Positions 25,077 through 33,180 of a stretch of 64,000 bases of DNA are shown piece after piece. The translations under genes and the position numbers were made by a program. The stretch spans positions 1 to 64,000 of the forward strand of contig NZ_CAOJCN010000024.1 in assembly GCF_948329515.1 (NCBI RefSeq), given 5' to 3'. The notes beneath the pieces are model-generated. The model had not been told where the DNA came from, did not search any database, and saw only the letters and a list, made by a program, of their open reading frames with translations. Numbering within the stretch: the stretch's first letter is position 1; every line of letters begins with the position of its first letter. This stretch comes from Cohnella rhizoplanae (GTDB lineage Bacteria; Bacillota; Bacilli; Paenibacillales; Paenibacillaceae).

Positions 25077-25754
25077 TCAACGCGTTTTCCACGCTCTTGC
25101 ACGCTCGCCCAATGTAAAAGTCCGCGCGCGCATCGAACCCGATGCAACCGCAAGCCATGCTTCATCGACCAGCTCATGCAGCAGCTTGCGGGCATATTGC
25201 AGACTTATGCCTAATGGCACGCTTATGTCTTCAGGCGCGAACGGTCGCTGGTATCGTACGGCATGACCTATGATCTCGCGCTTAATTAAGGCGAGTTCGG
25301 ACTGACCTCCCGCTCCGAAGTCGCCATACCATTTGCCCATGACCTGCAGCACGAACTGCTGGCACTTCCGCGGACGCTCTTTGATCATATCCAGCGGGAT
25401 GCGGAACACCTTCCATCCGTCCAGCACCAACTGATTCTGCCTCTCCCGTTCGTACTCGAAGGAACGCCGATTCGCGTGCTTGCCGTGCGTGCCAAAATCG
25501 TCGATCTCCCAGTCGATGAAGTAAGGCGGGCGCACGTAAGCAAAGTCAAGGTAAAAAAAGCCGTCTCGATGACTCGGCACCTCGTACTCGGCATGCAGGA
25601 AATCGAAGTTGCCGTTCAATGGCCACCATACCTCCTTGGCAAATACCTTTTCCGACTCGCCGTGTCCTTCCAGAAGACGTCGCCGCGCTTCACCGGTTCG
25701 GCGTTTAGCTTGTTCGGCCAACCACATCGAGTATTGCTTTTCGAACACGTCCAA
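25077..25754 (-). CDS. Vsr/DUF559-like nuclease-fold protein with C-terminal winged helix
   Basis: 225 residues, read from a TTG at 25754 with GGGAGGGG 5 nt upstream. Residues 68-120 look like the Vsr/DUF559 branch of the PD-(D/E)xK fold: LDFAYVRPPYFIDWEIDDFG, with candidate metal residues D70, E83 and D85, then RERQNQLVLDGWKVFRIP, the usual basic helix plus final strand. Residues about 155-215 look like a winged helix (ISVPLGISLQYARKLLHELVDEAWL). I recall similar proteins being common and multicopy in Paenibacillaceae, sometimes labelled response regulators, though no receiver domain is present. No methylase or restriction partner is adjacent. The 51-bp repeat ends 25 nt after its stop codon. 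Nuclease activity is untested. Confidence 0.7.
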   Translation of the reverse strand: MDVFEKQYSMWLAEQAKRRTGEARRRLLEGHGESEKVFAKEVWWPLNGNFDFLHAEYEVPSHRDGFFYLDFAYVRPPYFIDWEIDDFGTHGKHANRRSFEYERERQNQLVLDGWKVFRIPLDMIKERPRKCQQFVLQVMGKWYGDFGAGGQSELALIKREIIGHAVRYQRPFAPEDISVPLGISLQYARKLLHELVDEAWLAVASGSMRARTFTLGERARAWKTR

Positions 25755-25781
25755 GCCATCCCCTCCCTTTAAAGCAAACGC

Positions 25782-25812
25782 AAAAAACCGCCAGCTCCAA
25801 AAGGAGAGGCGG
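25782..25812 (-). terminator. Terminator of the kduI-deoR-kduD-eda operon
   Basis: On the minus strand CCGCCTCTCC pairs with GGAGCTGGCGG around TTTT, followed by six T, 60 nt after the eda stop and just before the nuclease-like gene. Confidence 0.85.
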
Positions 25813-25871
25813 TGTGCTTCACGCGCGTTTTATAGCTATAGCATATCCATTTCCATAAGTTTGTTCAAGAG

Positions 25872-26528
25872 TTAAACGTCAATCTTCGCAACCTCGTCCG
25901 CGTATGACCGCGCCAGCTTCGCCAGCGCCTTGAAGTCGCCGTCCGCGACCAGCTTCTTGTCCACCAGGTTGCCGCCCAGGCCGACGGCGACGGCTCCCGC
26001 GTCCAGCACGGAGCGGATGTTCTGCAGATTCACGCCGCCGGTCGCCACCATGGGGATGTGGTTCAGCGGCGCGCGGACTTCCTTGAGGTAACCGACGCCG
26101 AGGCTGCCGAGCGGGAATACCTTGACGGCCGAAGCGCCCGCCTTGTAGGCCGCCACGATCTCGGTCGGCGTCATCGTGCCCGGCCATACTTCGATGCCCT
26201 GCTCGACGCCGAAGCGGACGACCTCCAGATCCAGGTTCGGCGAGATGATGTACGCCGCGCCCGCCGCGGCCGCTTCCTTGGCCTGCCCCAGATCCAGCAC
26301 CGTGCCGGCTCCGATCCGCATGCGTCCCTCATATCGCTCGCGGAACCGCGAGATCATGCCGAGCGCGCCGTCCGTGTTGAGCGTCACTTCGAGGAAGACG
26401 ATGCCGCCCTCCGCCAGGGCCTCCGCGGTCGCGTCTCCCTTGTCCTCCGGAATGCCCCGGATAATGGCCACGATCTTGCTCTCCGCCAGCGACTTCATCA
26501 GCTCGCTCTGCTCTCTGCCCGTCGTCAT
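25872..26528 (-). CDS. eda: 2-dehydro-3-deoxy-phosphogluconate (KDPG) aldolase
   Basis: 218 residues from the ATG at 26528, which overlaps the kduD stop by 4 nt (ATGA). It splits KDPG into pyruvate and glyceraldehyde 3-phosphate. The family layout is clear: KIVAIIRGIPED near the N terminus, catalytic Glu in FLEVTLNT, GAGTVLDLGQAKEA, and the Schiff-base lysine in SAVKVFPLG (about residue 135). The last step of pectin/uronate breakdown fits its place as last gene of the operon. KDG kinase (kdgK), needed to make its substrate, is not in the window. Confidence 0.93.
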   Translation of the reverse strand: MTTGREQSELMKSLAESKIVAIIRGIPEDKGDATAEALAEGGIVFLEVTLNTDGALGMISRFRERYEGRMRIGAGTVLDLGQAKEAAAAGAAYIISPNLDLEVVRFGVEQGIEVWPGTMTPTEIVAAYKAGASAVKVFPLGSLGVGYLKEVRAPLNHIPMVATGGVNLQNIRSVLDAGAVAVGLGGNLVDKKLVADGDFKALAKLARSYADEVAKIDV

Positions 26529-27274
26529 CGCGCCAGCCAGCCTCCGTCCACGCACAGCACATGGCCGTTCAGATAATCGGACGCGGACGAGGCGAGGAAT
26601 ACGACCGGCCCCTTCATGTCCTCCGGCTGTCCCCAGCGACCCGCCGGGATGCGGTCGGTGATCGACTGGTAGCGGGCTTGGTCCGCGACGATCGGCGCCG
26701 TATTGTTGGTCGTCATGTAACCCGGCGCGATCGCGTTGACCTGAATGCCCTTGCTTGCCCACTCGTTGGCCAGCGCTTTGGTGATGCCCGCGACGCCGTG
26801 CTTGCTGGCCGTGTAGCCCGGCACGTTGATGCCGCCCTGGAATGTCAGCATCGACGCGATGTTGACGATCTTGCCGCTGCCGCGCGCGATCATATGGCGT
26901 CCGGCCAGCTGGCTCAGGAAAAAGACGGCGTTCAGGTTCAGGTCGATGACGTCGAACCAGTCTTGTGCCGCGTGATCGGCGGCCGGCGTACGCCGGATCG
27001 TGCCTGCGTTGTTCACGAGAATATCGATGCCGCCGAAGAACGCCAGCGCCTTCTCGAACACGCCACCGAGGCCGTCCAGATCGCCCAGATTCGCGGAGAT
27101 CTGCTCGATCGTCCCGCCCGCCTCGCGCACGGCCGCCACCGTCGCGTCGCAGTTGGAGGATGCGACCGCGACGATCCTGGCGCCCGCCTCCGCGAGACCG
27201 ATCGCCATCGCCTGGCCCAGTCCGCCGGACGCGCCGGTGACCAGCGCCGTCTTGCCGGTTAAGTCGAACAACAT
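26525..27274 (-). CDS. kduD: 2-deoxy-D-gluconate 3-dehydrogenase (SDR)
   Basis: 249 residues from the ATG at 27274 (MLFDLTGKTALVTGASGGLG); AGAAGGA lies about 12 nt upstream, inside the end of deoR. It is a classical short-chain dehydrogenase: TGASGGLG binds NAD, NNAG follows, and the catalytic Ser...YTASK (Tyr and Lys, about residues 155-159) is intact. KduD reduces 2,5-diketo-3-deoxygluconate to 2-keto-3-deoxygluconate in breakdown of unsaturated uronates. The kduI gene in the same operon, making the substrate, supports this specificity. It is separated from deoR by 7 nt and overlaps eda. Confidence 0.92.
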   Translation of the reverse strand: MLFDLTGKTALVTGASGGLGQAMAIGLAEAGARIVAVASSNCDATVAAVREAGGTIEQISANLGDLDGLGGVFEKALAFFGGIDILVNNAGTIRRTPAADHAAQDWFDVIDLNLNAVFFLSQLAGRHMIARGSGKIVNIASMLTFQGGINVPGYTASKHGVAGITKALANEWASKGIQVNAIAPGYMTTNNTAPIVADQARYQSITDRIPAGRWGQPEDMKGPVVFLASSASDYLNGHVLCVDGGWLAR

Positions 27275-27281
27275 GGCTATA

Positions 27282-28049
27282 TCATTCCTTCTCTTGGTTG
27301 ATAAGTAATCTGACGCCCGCTTGCCGATACTGCGCCGCCGTCTCGGGCGGGATGCCCGCATCGGTAACGATGGCCTCGACCTCGGTCAGCTGCGCGAACG
27401 TGAACAGCGCACCCTGCCCGAATTTGTGATGATCCGCCGTTACGTAAGCCAGCTGAGCCGTCTCGATCAGCGCGCGCTTCATCTGGCTGAACTCGCCGGT
27501 ATAGATCGTGAATCCGGAGTCCGGCTGAACCCCCGTCGCCGCGATGAACGCCTTGCGGATGTTGAGCTTGCGGACATAAGCGACCGCCTCGGATCCGACC
27601 AGCATGTTGCGGACGCGGTACCCGCCCGGGACGACGAGACGGATCGCCTCCTTGCGCACGAGCTCGCTGACGATGACGATATCGTTGGTCACGACGGTCA
27701 TCGGCTGGTTCGGCAGCTGCCGGGCCATCTCCTGCATCGTCGTACCCCCGTCGAGAGCGACGATATCGCCCGGCTCGATCAGGGAGACGGCCAGCTTCGC
27801 GACCTCCGCCTTCTCGGCGGCATGCCGCGCGACCGGGTTCCTGGACGACAGAATGCCGAGCTGGTCCGCCTGCGCGAGCACGGCTCCGCCGTGCATCCGT
27901 TGAAGCAGTCCTTTCTCCTCGAGCTTGGCCAGATCCTCGCGGATCGTCTTCCCCGTCACTTCAAGCCGTTCGCTGAGCTCCGCCACCGTAACCTCGTTCG
28001 CGGCCAGCAGCATCTCCATGATCATCTCGTGTCTGCGCAGAGGGTTCAT
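27282..28049 (-). CDS. DeoR/GlpR-family repressor of the uronate operon
   Basis: 255 residues. The N-terminal winged helix is typical (RRHEMIMEMLLAANEVTVAELSERLEV...TIREDLAKLEEKGLLQRMHGGAV, about residues 5-55). The C-terminal sugar-phosphate-sensing domain (about 75-240) resembles the DeoR sensor fold with the DGGTTMQEMARQLP and VVTNDIVIV motifs. GGAG lies 8 nt before the ATG. Its place between kduI and kduD suggests that it controls this operon, and the array of 10-bp repeats before kduI is the likely operator. The inducer is probably an intermediate such as KDG or KDPG, by analogy. Confidence 0.9.
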   Translation of the reverse strand: MNPLRRHEMIMEMLLAANEVTVAELSERLEVTGKTIREDLAKLEEKGLLQRMHGGAVLAQADQLGILSSRNPVARHAAEKAEVAKLAVSLIEPGDIVALDGGTTMQEMARQLPNQPMTVVTNDIVIVSELVRKEAIRLVVPGGYRVRNMLVGSEAVAYVRKLNIRKAFIAATGVQPDSGFTIYTGEFSQMKRALIETAQLAYVTADHHKFGQGALFTFAQLTEVEAIVTDAGIPPETAAQYRQAGVRLLINQEKE

Positions 28050-28078
28050 TCCGAATCTCCAATCCTAGCGATTTCCTT

Positions 28079-28912
28079 CTATTTTATATCCTTCATGGCG
28101 ACTGCATCCATATCCTCGAAAATTTGATTCTCGCCCGCCATGCCCCAGATGAACGTGTAGCTGCTCGTGCCTACGCCGCTGTGGATCGACCAGCTCGGCG
28201 AGATGACGCTCTGCTCGTTGCGCACGGCCAGGTGACGCGTCTCCTGCGGCTCGCCCATGAGATGGAAGACGACGCCGTCTTCCGGCATATCGAAGTAGAA
28301 GTAGACCTCGGAACGGCGGTTGTGCGTGTGGCAAGGCATCGTGTTCCACATGCTGCCGTCCTTCAACAGCGTCATGCCCATGACCAGCTGACAGCTCTGG
28401 ATGCCGCCGGTGTGGATGTAGCGGTAGATCGTGCGCTCGTTGGAGTTGGTCAGGCTGCCCAGATGGTTCGGCGAAGCCTCGCTGATCGCGGCCTTGACCG
28501 TCGGGTACGTCTTGTGGGCGGGCGTCGAGTTCAGATAGAACTTCGCCGGCTGCGCGCCGTCTTCGCTCGCGAACAGCACTTCCTTCGCGCCGAGGCCGAT
28601 GTAAAGACAGTCTTTGCTTGCCATGGCGTACGTCTCGCCGTCGACCGTCACGGTACCAGCGCCGCCCACGTTGATGATGCCGATCTCCCGGCGCTCCAGG
28701 AAGGTCGCCGCGCCGATCGCCTTGGCGTCCGCTTCCAGCTTGACGACGCCCTTTACCGGCAGCGCGCCGCCGACGATGAAGCGGTCGACGTGCGTGTACG
28801 TCAGCGTCAGCTGATCCGGCTTGAACATCTCTTCGATCAGGAATTCCTCGCGCAGGCGCGCCGTGTCAAAAGCCTTTACTTCGCGTGGGTGGGATGCATA
28901 ACGGTTTTCCAT
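28079..28912 (-). CDS. kduI: 5-dehydro-4-deoxy-D-glucuronate isomerase
   Basis: 277 residues, full length for KduI, a zinc cupin that turns 5-keto-4-deoxyuronate into 2,5-diketo-3-deoxygluconate. It starts MENRYASHPREVKAFDTARLREEFL, a strong family signature. The metal site is visible in the second cupin part: WNTMPCHTHNRRSEVYFYFD (two His and Glu, about residues 192-211) and a later His (SPSWSIHSGVGTSSYTFIWGM). It leads the four-gene operon. A TTTGGAGGT SD and an AT-rich promoter region with repeats precede it. No pectate lyase is seen nearby, so the oligouronides must be made and imported elsewhere. Confidence 0.96.
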   Translation of the reverse strand: MENRYASHPREVKAFDTARLREEFLIEEMFKPDQLTLTYTHVDRFIVGGALPVKGVVKLEADAKAIGAATFLERREIGIINVGGAGTVTVDGETYAMASKDCLYIGLGAKEVLFASEDGAQPAKFYLNSTPAHKTYPTVKAAISEASPNHLGSLTNSNERTIYRYIHTGGIQSCQLVMGMTLLKDGSMWNTMPCHTHNRRSEVYFYFDMPEDGVVFHLMGEPQETRHLAVRNEQSVISPSWSIHSGVGTSSYTFIWGMAGENQIFEDMDAVAMKDIK

Positions 28913-28930
28913 GAATAAGTACCTCCAAAT

Positions 28931-28990
28931 GGTTTATTTATGTTCATATAAGTTTGTATGGGTTTATATTATACGAGGCTACGTTTATTT
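28931..28990. promoter_or_regulatory. Four tandem 10-bp repeats overlapping the kduI promoter
   Basis: Four consecutive decamers fit NGTTyrTaTn: GGTTTATTTA, TGTTCATATA, AGTTTGTATG, GGTTTATATT (28931-28970); a fifth GTTTATTTA lies at 28983. On the minus strand TATAAT (28968-28973) overlaps the last decamer, with TTGTAA about 15 nt further upstream as a weak -35. One repeat per helical turn suggests side-by-side regulator binding, most simply by the DeoR protein of the operon. Confidence 0.65.
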
Positions 28991-29007
28991 ACAACCTTTA
29001 ATCCATG

Positions 29008-29042
29008 CAAAAAAGCCATGAGGCACCATCCGCCGCATGACT
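29008..29042 (-). terminator. Terminator of the acetyltransferase/membrane-protein operon
   Basis: On the minus strand AGTCATGCGG pairs with CCTCATGGCT (one mismatch, one G-U) and is followed by six T, 23 nt after the acetyltransferase stop. Confidence 0.8.
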
Positions 29043-29065
29043 CTTCACTGTAGCTTCATTCCATT

Positions 29066-29620
29066 CTATAGCTGCTCCGCGATCTGCTCCCACTCCGAGC
29101 GCAGGATGCCCATCATCAACCGGTCGTACGTGCGGCCATCCCGGCACACCGCCTCCCGTACCCGGCCCTCATGACGGAATCCCGCCTTCTCGTAAGCCCG
29201 GATGCCTCCTGCGTTGTATTCGATCACGTCCAGGCCGACGCGGTTCAAGTTCAGCTCGTGAAAAGCGTAGCGCAGGATCAGCCGCACGGCCTCCGTCCCG
29301 TAACCGCGATTGCGGTGGCGCTCTTCGCCGATCCCGATGGCCAGCATGCCCGCGCGATTGTTCCATTCGATGCCGTGTATGCAGACGAATCCGATCAGCT
29401 CGTCGTCCGCAAGCGTCCTGAGCCTGAAGTAAACTTCCCGATGGTCCGACTCCCCTTCGGATTCCAGCTGCTTCTCGGACACGGGCAGCGCGATATCGGT
29501 GTCCACGTTGCGCAGATAGTCCGCATCCTCCATCCATGCAGCCATCGTCTGGACATCCTCTTCTCTCCTTCCCGTCAGCTTCAGCGTCTTCCCTCTAAAT
29601 AAGTTTCCGTTCAAAGACAT
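29066..29620 (-). CDS. GNAT-family N-acetyltransferase (RimJ/RimL type)
   Basis: 184 residues. The acetyl-CoA motif A is GIGEERHRNRGYGTEAVRLILRYAF (R-x-x-G-x-G core RNRGYG, about residues 97-121), followed by LNRVGLDVIEYNAGGIRAYEKAGF (motif B). This matches the RimJ/RimL/SpeG-like branch, which acetylates protein N termini, polyamines or antibiotics; the substrate here is unknown. AAAGGAGA lies 6 nt before the ATG. It is the last gene of a four-gene unit, 18 nt after a membrane protein gene. Confidence 0.9.
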   Translation of the reverse strand: MSLNGNLFRGKTLKLTGRREEDVQTMAAWMEDADYLRNVDTDIALPVSEKQLESEGESDHREVYFRLRTLADDELIGFVCIHGIEWNNRAGMLAIGIGEERHRNRGYGTEAVRLILRYAFHELNLNRVGLDVIEYNAGGIRAYEKAGFRHEGRVREAVCRDGRTYDRLMMGILRSEWEQIAEQL

Positions 29621-29638
29621 GACGTTCTCCTTTGGCGT

Positions 29639-30280
29639 TTAGGGTCGGATATCCGACGATTTATCGAGCGACTTCACGCGCCTGCGCAGCTCGTCATACT
29701 TCATGCGGATGTGATCGCCCGGCGCCTTCAAGCGTCCCGTCCGCGTCACGAGAACGATGAGCCAGATCCCTGCGGCAAGCTGACCCAATCCGGTCAAGAG
29801 CGTGACGACGACAAGCGAGCTCACGTAACCGTTCAATCCAAACGGGAGCGCGAAGAGCATGACGGCGCCGAACGCGAAGCTGAGCTTCCACACCGCGCCG
29901 AAGGACCTCGTGAGCGCCCTGTCGCCCGCCCTCGCGGATATGCGCGAGAACCCGGCACAGATCCCGAACAGCATCGCCAGCGTGCAGATCGTCAGCAGCG
30001 CGATCGGCCATAGGTCGCTTAGCGCGTAGAGCTGCTTGTTGGACGTTAGACTCAGCTGCTCCGGTCCGAGACCCGCGAGCTCGGCGACCGATACCGGCAG
30101 CAGCAGAGCCGCCGCGGCCATGGCGATGCCGAAGCCGCCATGACGTCGGGACGCGCCCGATAGCCCGATTAACATCAATATAAAGCCAAGCGTATCGGGC
30201 AGCAAGTCGAAGCCGCCGATACGCAGATCGAACAGCGTCAAGCCGAGTCCCCAGGCGACCTGCGAGCAGGCAGTCCTCAT
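29639..30280 (-). CDS. Integral membrane protein of unknown function
   Basis: 213 residues with about five hydrophobic segments (near residues 5-40, 48-70, 88-112, 128-148 and 155-178) and a basic C-terminal tail (KYDELRRRVKSLDK). No transport or enzyme motif is seen. The ATG overlaps the preceding stop by 4 nt (30277-30280), so it is translationally coupled to the membrane-anchored protein upstream. Function unknown. Confidence 0.75.
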   Translation of the reverse strand: MRTACSQVAWGLGLTLFDLRIGGFDLLPDTLGFILMLIGLSGASRRHGGFGIAMAAAALLLPVSVAELAGLGPEQLSLTSNKQLYALSDLWPIALLTICTLAMLFGICAGFSRISARAGDRALTRSFGAVWKLSFAFGAVMLFALPFGLNGYVSSLVVVTLLTGLGQLAAGIWLIVLVTRTGRLKAPGDHIRMKYDELRRRVKSLDKSSDIRP

Positions 30281-31164
30281 GACTTATCCCTCCTCTGTTC
30301 GGACACGTATCGGCGCATCTCGGCTTCCGTCGGATACGGCGCTTGCTCGATGCGGACCGGCTGCGCCCAATCTCGCCCATCCGCATCCTTATATCGGAGC
30401 AAGGTCCGCATGGAGATAGGCGTCAGGCGGAGCGGAGAGCCGGGCGGAATCGTGAATCGGTAGGAGACGCTTAGCGATCTGCGGGCAGCCTCTTCACCCG
30501 AGGGAGAAGACTGGCCTGTGCCGCCTCGGAGTTCATATTGAAAACTCGAACCGAGTTCTCCCAGATACGCGGAAGAAAGGCCTGTCAGCGTGACGAATTT
30601 GTCGGTTGTAAACACGGCGTTGCCAGAGCCGTCATTGGAGCTGCTTCCGCCGGCATATTTTAAAGGATCGCCTTCGCTTTGGGGCTTATCCCGGTACACG
30701 ATCATTTCCCCGATCTCCATCCGTGCATGCGTACCGTCGTTAAAATACACGTCCATCGCGCGAATCGTCCTCGGATCCGCCTCTCTTGAAGCGGGCTCCG
30801 CCGCAAGACTCTCAAAATGACCCATCATGCGATAAAGGGCCTGGTGTCGGAATGTCATATATTCATAGACCGGTTCAAACCGCAGATTCGGAAGCGACGC
30901 TTCGGCAACGCTTACCGGAACCCGTCGATCCTCGATATTGGCAATGTAGTAAAGAAAGAACGAGTCCCCGGGCGCGTCGGTCACCTCGATCCGGTGCGAC
31001 AGGAAGCGGGCATGCGGCAAAAGGCTCTTCGCATGGACGTAAAGGTTGTTGACCCAACTGACTACGATGACGATCGCGACAGCCAGCCCCAGTACGCGAT
31101 ATCGAAGAGGAATAGCTTCCTGCATCGAGGATAGCGGCGTGCGAATCGGCGGCGGGTTATCCAA
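30277..31164 (-). CDS. Membrane-anchored protein of unknown function
   Basis: 295 residues. A single hydrophobic segment (VLGLAVAIVIVVSWVNNLYV, about residues 24-43) after a short cytoplasmic N terminus leaves a large domain, probably outside the cell, with beta-rich character (HRIEVTDAPGDSFFLYYIANIEDRRVPVSVAEA). I recognise no family. The gene overlaps the acetyltransferase stop by 8 nt and the following membrane-protein start by 4 nt, so all three are translationally coupled and probably work together. Confidence 0.75.
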   Translation of the reverse strand: MDNPPPIRTPLSSMQEAIPLRYRVLGLAVAIVIVVSWVNNLYVHAKSLLPHARFLSHRIEVTDAPGDSFFLYYIANIEDRRVPVSVAEASLPNLRFEPVYEYMTFRHQALYRMMGHFESLAAEPASREADPRTIRAMDVYFNDGTHARMEIGEMIVYRDKPQSEGDPLKYAGGSSSNDGSGNAVFTTDKFVTLTGLSSAYLGELGSSFQYELRGGTGQSSPSGEEAARRSLSVSYRFTIPPGSPLRLTPISMRTLLRYKDADGRDWAQPVRIEQAPYPTEAEMRRYVSEQRRDKS

Positions 31165-32029
31165 CCGGCCCCCTCCTCTCCGTCCAAGACGTCCGTACGT
31201 ACCCGAGTCTCATGCCTGCGCGCTCCATATTCCGATGGCTCCGGGAGAGGTACGAGCACTGGCTCACGGCTATCCTGCATCCGTGGACATAGGCGTCATG
31301 GATCCTTCTCTCTAACAGCCTGCCGTGCAGTCCCAGTCCTCTGTAGTCCGGCAAGGTGGCAGCGAAGGTCAGCGACGCTCTCCCGGATTGCATAAAAAGA
31401 ACGCCGACAGCCGCAGGATGACCCTCCACGCAAGCCAAGTAAAACTTCCAGCCGGGTCGGCGGTACAGAATCCGATTGTTCGCGGCGACGTGCGGGATGC
31501 CGTCCTCCGGCAAGCCGGTGCCCCTGCAGTGGACGGTCGCGTACAGCTCGAACTCGTCTTCGCCAAGCTCGCGCACCGAGATAGGCCCCGGCTTAGCTTC
31601 GCTTATCGGGCGAGGTTCGACGATCAAGGACGCATGATGGGCCGAAGGATAACAGCCTAGTTCGGACAGACGCGCCATTAGCGCCTGATCCGCCATCCCG
31701 GGAACCGCTTCGAATTGAACGAGGCGCCCTCTTTCCTTATAAAAAGAGATGATCGCTTCGATGTGACCGATTGAACTCCCCGTCAATCCCTTCACCGTAT
31801 TGAATGCCGGCCAGGGCATGGTCCGGCTGTAGTAACAGACGGCTTCCCCGAACCGCGCGATCTCGACGCCTTCGGGATTGCCGGGTCTCCCCCGGATCGC
31901 AAGCATGCGGTCCGTCATATAATCGATCTCCGAATCTTCAATCTCCCGGACGAGCGCGATCGACGGCAATAAGGCGTCCAAGCATGGAACCCCCTCCAAC
32001 TTCAATAACATTCCCCTTGATTTTACCAC
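31157..32029 (-). CDS. GNAT-family acetyltransferase-like protein
   Basis: 290 residues, with a GNAT motif A in the C-terminal half (AATLPDYRGLGLHGRLLERRIHDAY, about residues 226-250) and motif B-like CSYLSRSHRNMERAGMRLGY near the end. The N-terminal half (about 1-140) resembles a degenerate second GNAT domain, so it may be a pseudo-duplicated enzyme. The first codon is GTG at 32029 next to GAGAAGGAG; an ATG at 32011 is equally possible. It leads the four-gene unit. Substrate unknown. Confidence 0.8.
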   Translation of the reverse strand: MVKSRGMLLKLEGVPCLDALLPSIALVREIEDSEIDYMTDRMLAIRGRPGNPEGVEIARFGEAVCYYSRTMPWPAFNTVKGLTGSSIGHIEAIISFYKERGRLVQFEAVPGMADQALMARLSELGCYPSAHHASLIVEPRPISEAKPGPISVRELGEDEFELYATVHCRGTGLPEDGIPHVAANNRILYRRPGWKFYLACVEGHPAAVGVLFMQSGRASLTFAATLPDYRGLGLHGRLLERRIHDAYVHGCRIAVSQCSYLSRSHRNMERAGMRLGYVRTSWTERRGPVG

Positions 32030-32050
32030 TCCTTCTCCGTTTAGCGACCA

Positions 32051-33163
32051 TTATTTTCCTACCTGGCTCGTCCCTGTTTTCCCGGAAAAACGCGAGATGA
32101 CGAATACGATCGGAATGTAAGCAAACACCAAGTACTCCCCCGTCTTCATGTACAGCGAGATGATGCGTCTGGTATCCCCCGGATCGTCGACCAAATAAAA
32201 CAAGATCAAAAATCCAATCAAAGCGCCTGCAAGGGAGATTCGCGGCCGTATTCGCAGCTGCTGCTTGAGGCTATGGCAGGCGGCCCACAGGCCGACCGAG
32301 ATATTCGACACCATTTTCAGCAGCCACATGTTAAGCACCACGTATTCGAGCCGCTGCATGAGCGGCACGTGGATGATGGAGACGACGCTGAGCGTTGGCC
32401 ACACGGTCTCCTTGAGCTGCTGCGGACTGAAGTACATGAGCGCGAGGAGCAGCATGAGGATATAAATAAAAGCGGCGGCACCGGCGGCACCATAGGACCA
32501 TTTGGAGGACCGGCCCCCTTCCTTGATGTACGGAAAGACGGCCATCAGCACCAAGCAGCCCAGAAATTGACGGGCCATCAGTCGGGTGGAATCGAAAAGT
32601 TCGGCTGCGCTGTGATCGAGGACGGGCGTCATATTGTGCGGATGCAAATAAGGCAGAACCGGCAAGCACTGCGGCAGGACGAACAAAAAAATGCTGAGCG
32701 TCCCCCAGAAGCAGATGCCCGCGACCGTCTGAATCCCGCCGGACACCGTGTAATACAGCAAGGCGAATATGCAAATGACAAGCGGCCATTGATTCATTTC
32801 GGGAAAAATCCAAACTTCGATAACTTGCAGGTAAAAACGCAAAGTAACGAACGCGCCCCAAAGAAAGTAGACGACGAAGCACACGTTGAGCGCCGCGCCG
32901 ATCGCCTTCCCGAAATACCGCCGGTTGACGTCCACGAGATTAGCCCCCGGCGGCGCCTGCCGCGAGAGGATGCCGTACATCATCCAAATCATGAGCACGA
33001 CGAACAAGGAAGCCGCCAAGACCGCGATCCAGCCGTCCTGGCCCGAAGAAGCCGACACGTATCTCTGAAAATCCATGAGACCCGCTCCGACCAAACTCAC
33101 ATAGAGCAGGAAGAACAAATGGATGGGAGAGAGCGTAAACTTATCGCTTTTCGGACTGTCCAT
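32051..33163 (-). CDS. Spore germination protein, GerAB family
   Basis: About 370 residues and ten membrane helices of the APC superfamily. The SPIHLFFLLYVSLVGAGL opening and DVNRRYFGKAIG segment are typical of the GerAB subunit, which binds or passes the germinant signal in the spore inner membrane. The start at 33163 has GGGGGG about 7 nt upstream; an ATG 15 nt earlier is possible. It is the last of a gerAA-gerC-gerAB operon, so the order differs from the classical A-B-C. The germinant is unknown. Confidence 0.9.
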   Translation of the reverse strand: MDSPKSDKFTLSPIHLFFLLYVSLVGAGLMDFQRYVSASSGQDGWIAVLAASLFVVLMIWMMYGILSRQAPPGANLVDVNRRYFGKAIGAALNVCFVVYFLWGAFVTLRFYLQVIEVWIFPEMNQWPLVICIFALLYYTVSGGIQTVAGICFWGTLSIFLFVLPQCLPVLPYLHPHNMTPVLDHSAAELFDSTRLMARQFLGCLVLMAVFPYIKEGGRSSKWSYGAAGAAAFIYILMLLLALMYFSPQQLKETVWPTLSVVSIIHVPLMQRLEYVVLNMWLLKMVSNISVGLWAACHSLKQQLRIRPRISLAGALIGFLILFYLVDDPGDTRRIISLYMKTGEYLVFAYIPIVFVISRFSGKTGTSQVGK

Positions 33164-33180
33164 ATCGCGCCCCCCCATGC

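Noticed and set aside
24852..25214. A possible repeat protein encoded by the 51-bp array
   Set aside because: There is no SD, the repeat is only 3.4 copies, and the frame runs past the array into the antisense of the nuclease-like gene.
30277..31164. Identification as a germination or TasA-like protein
   Set aside because: No shared motif could be found; only the membrane anchor is certain.
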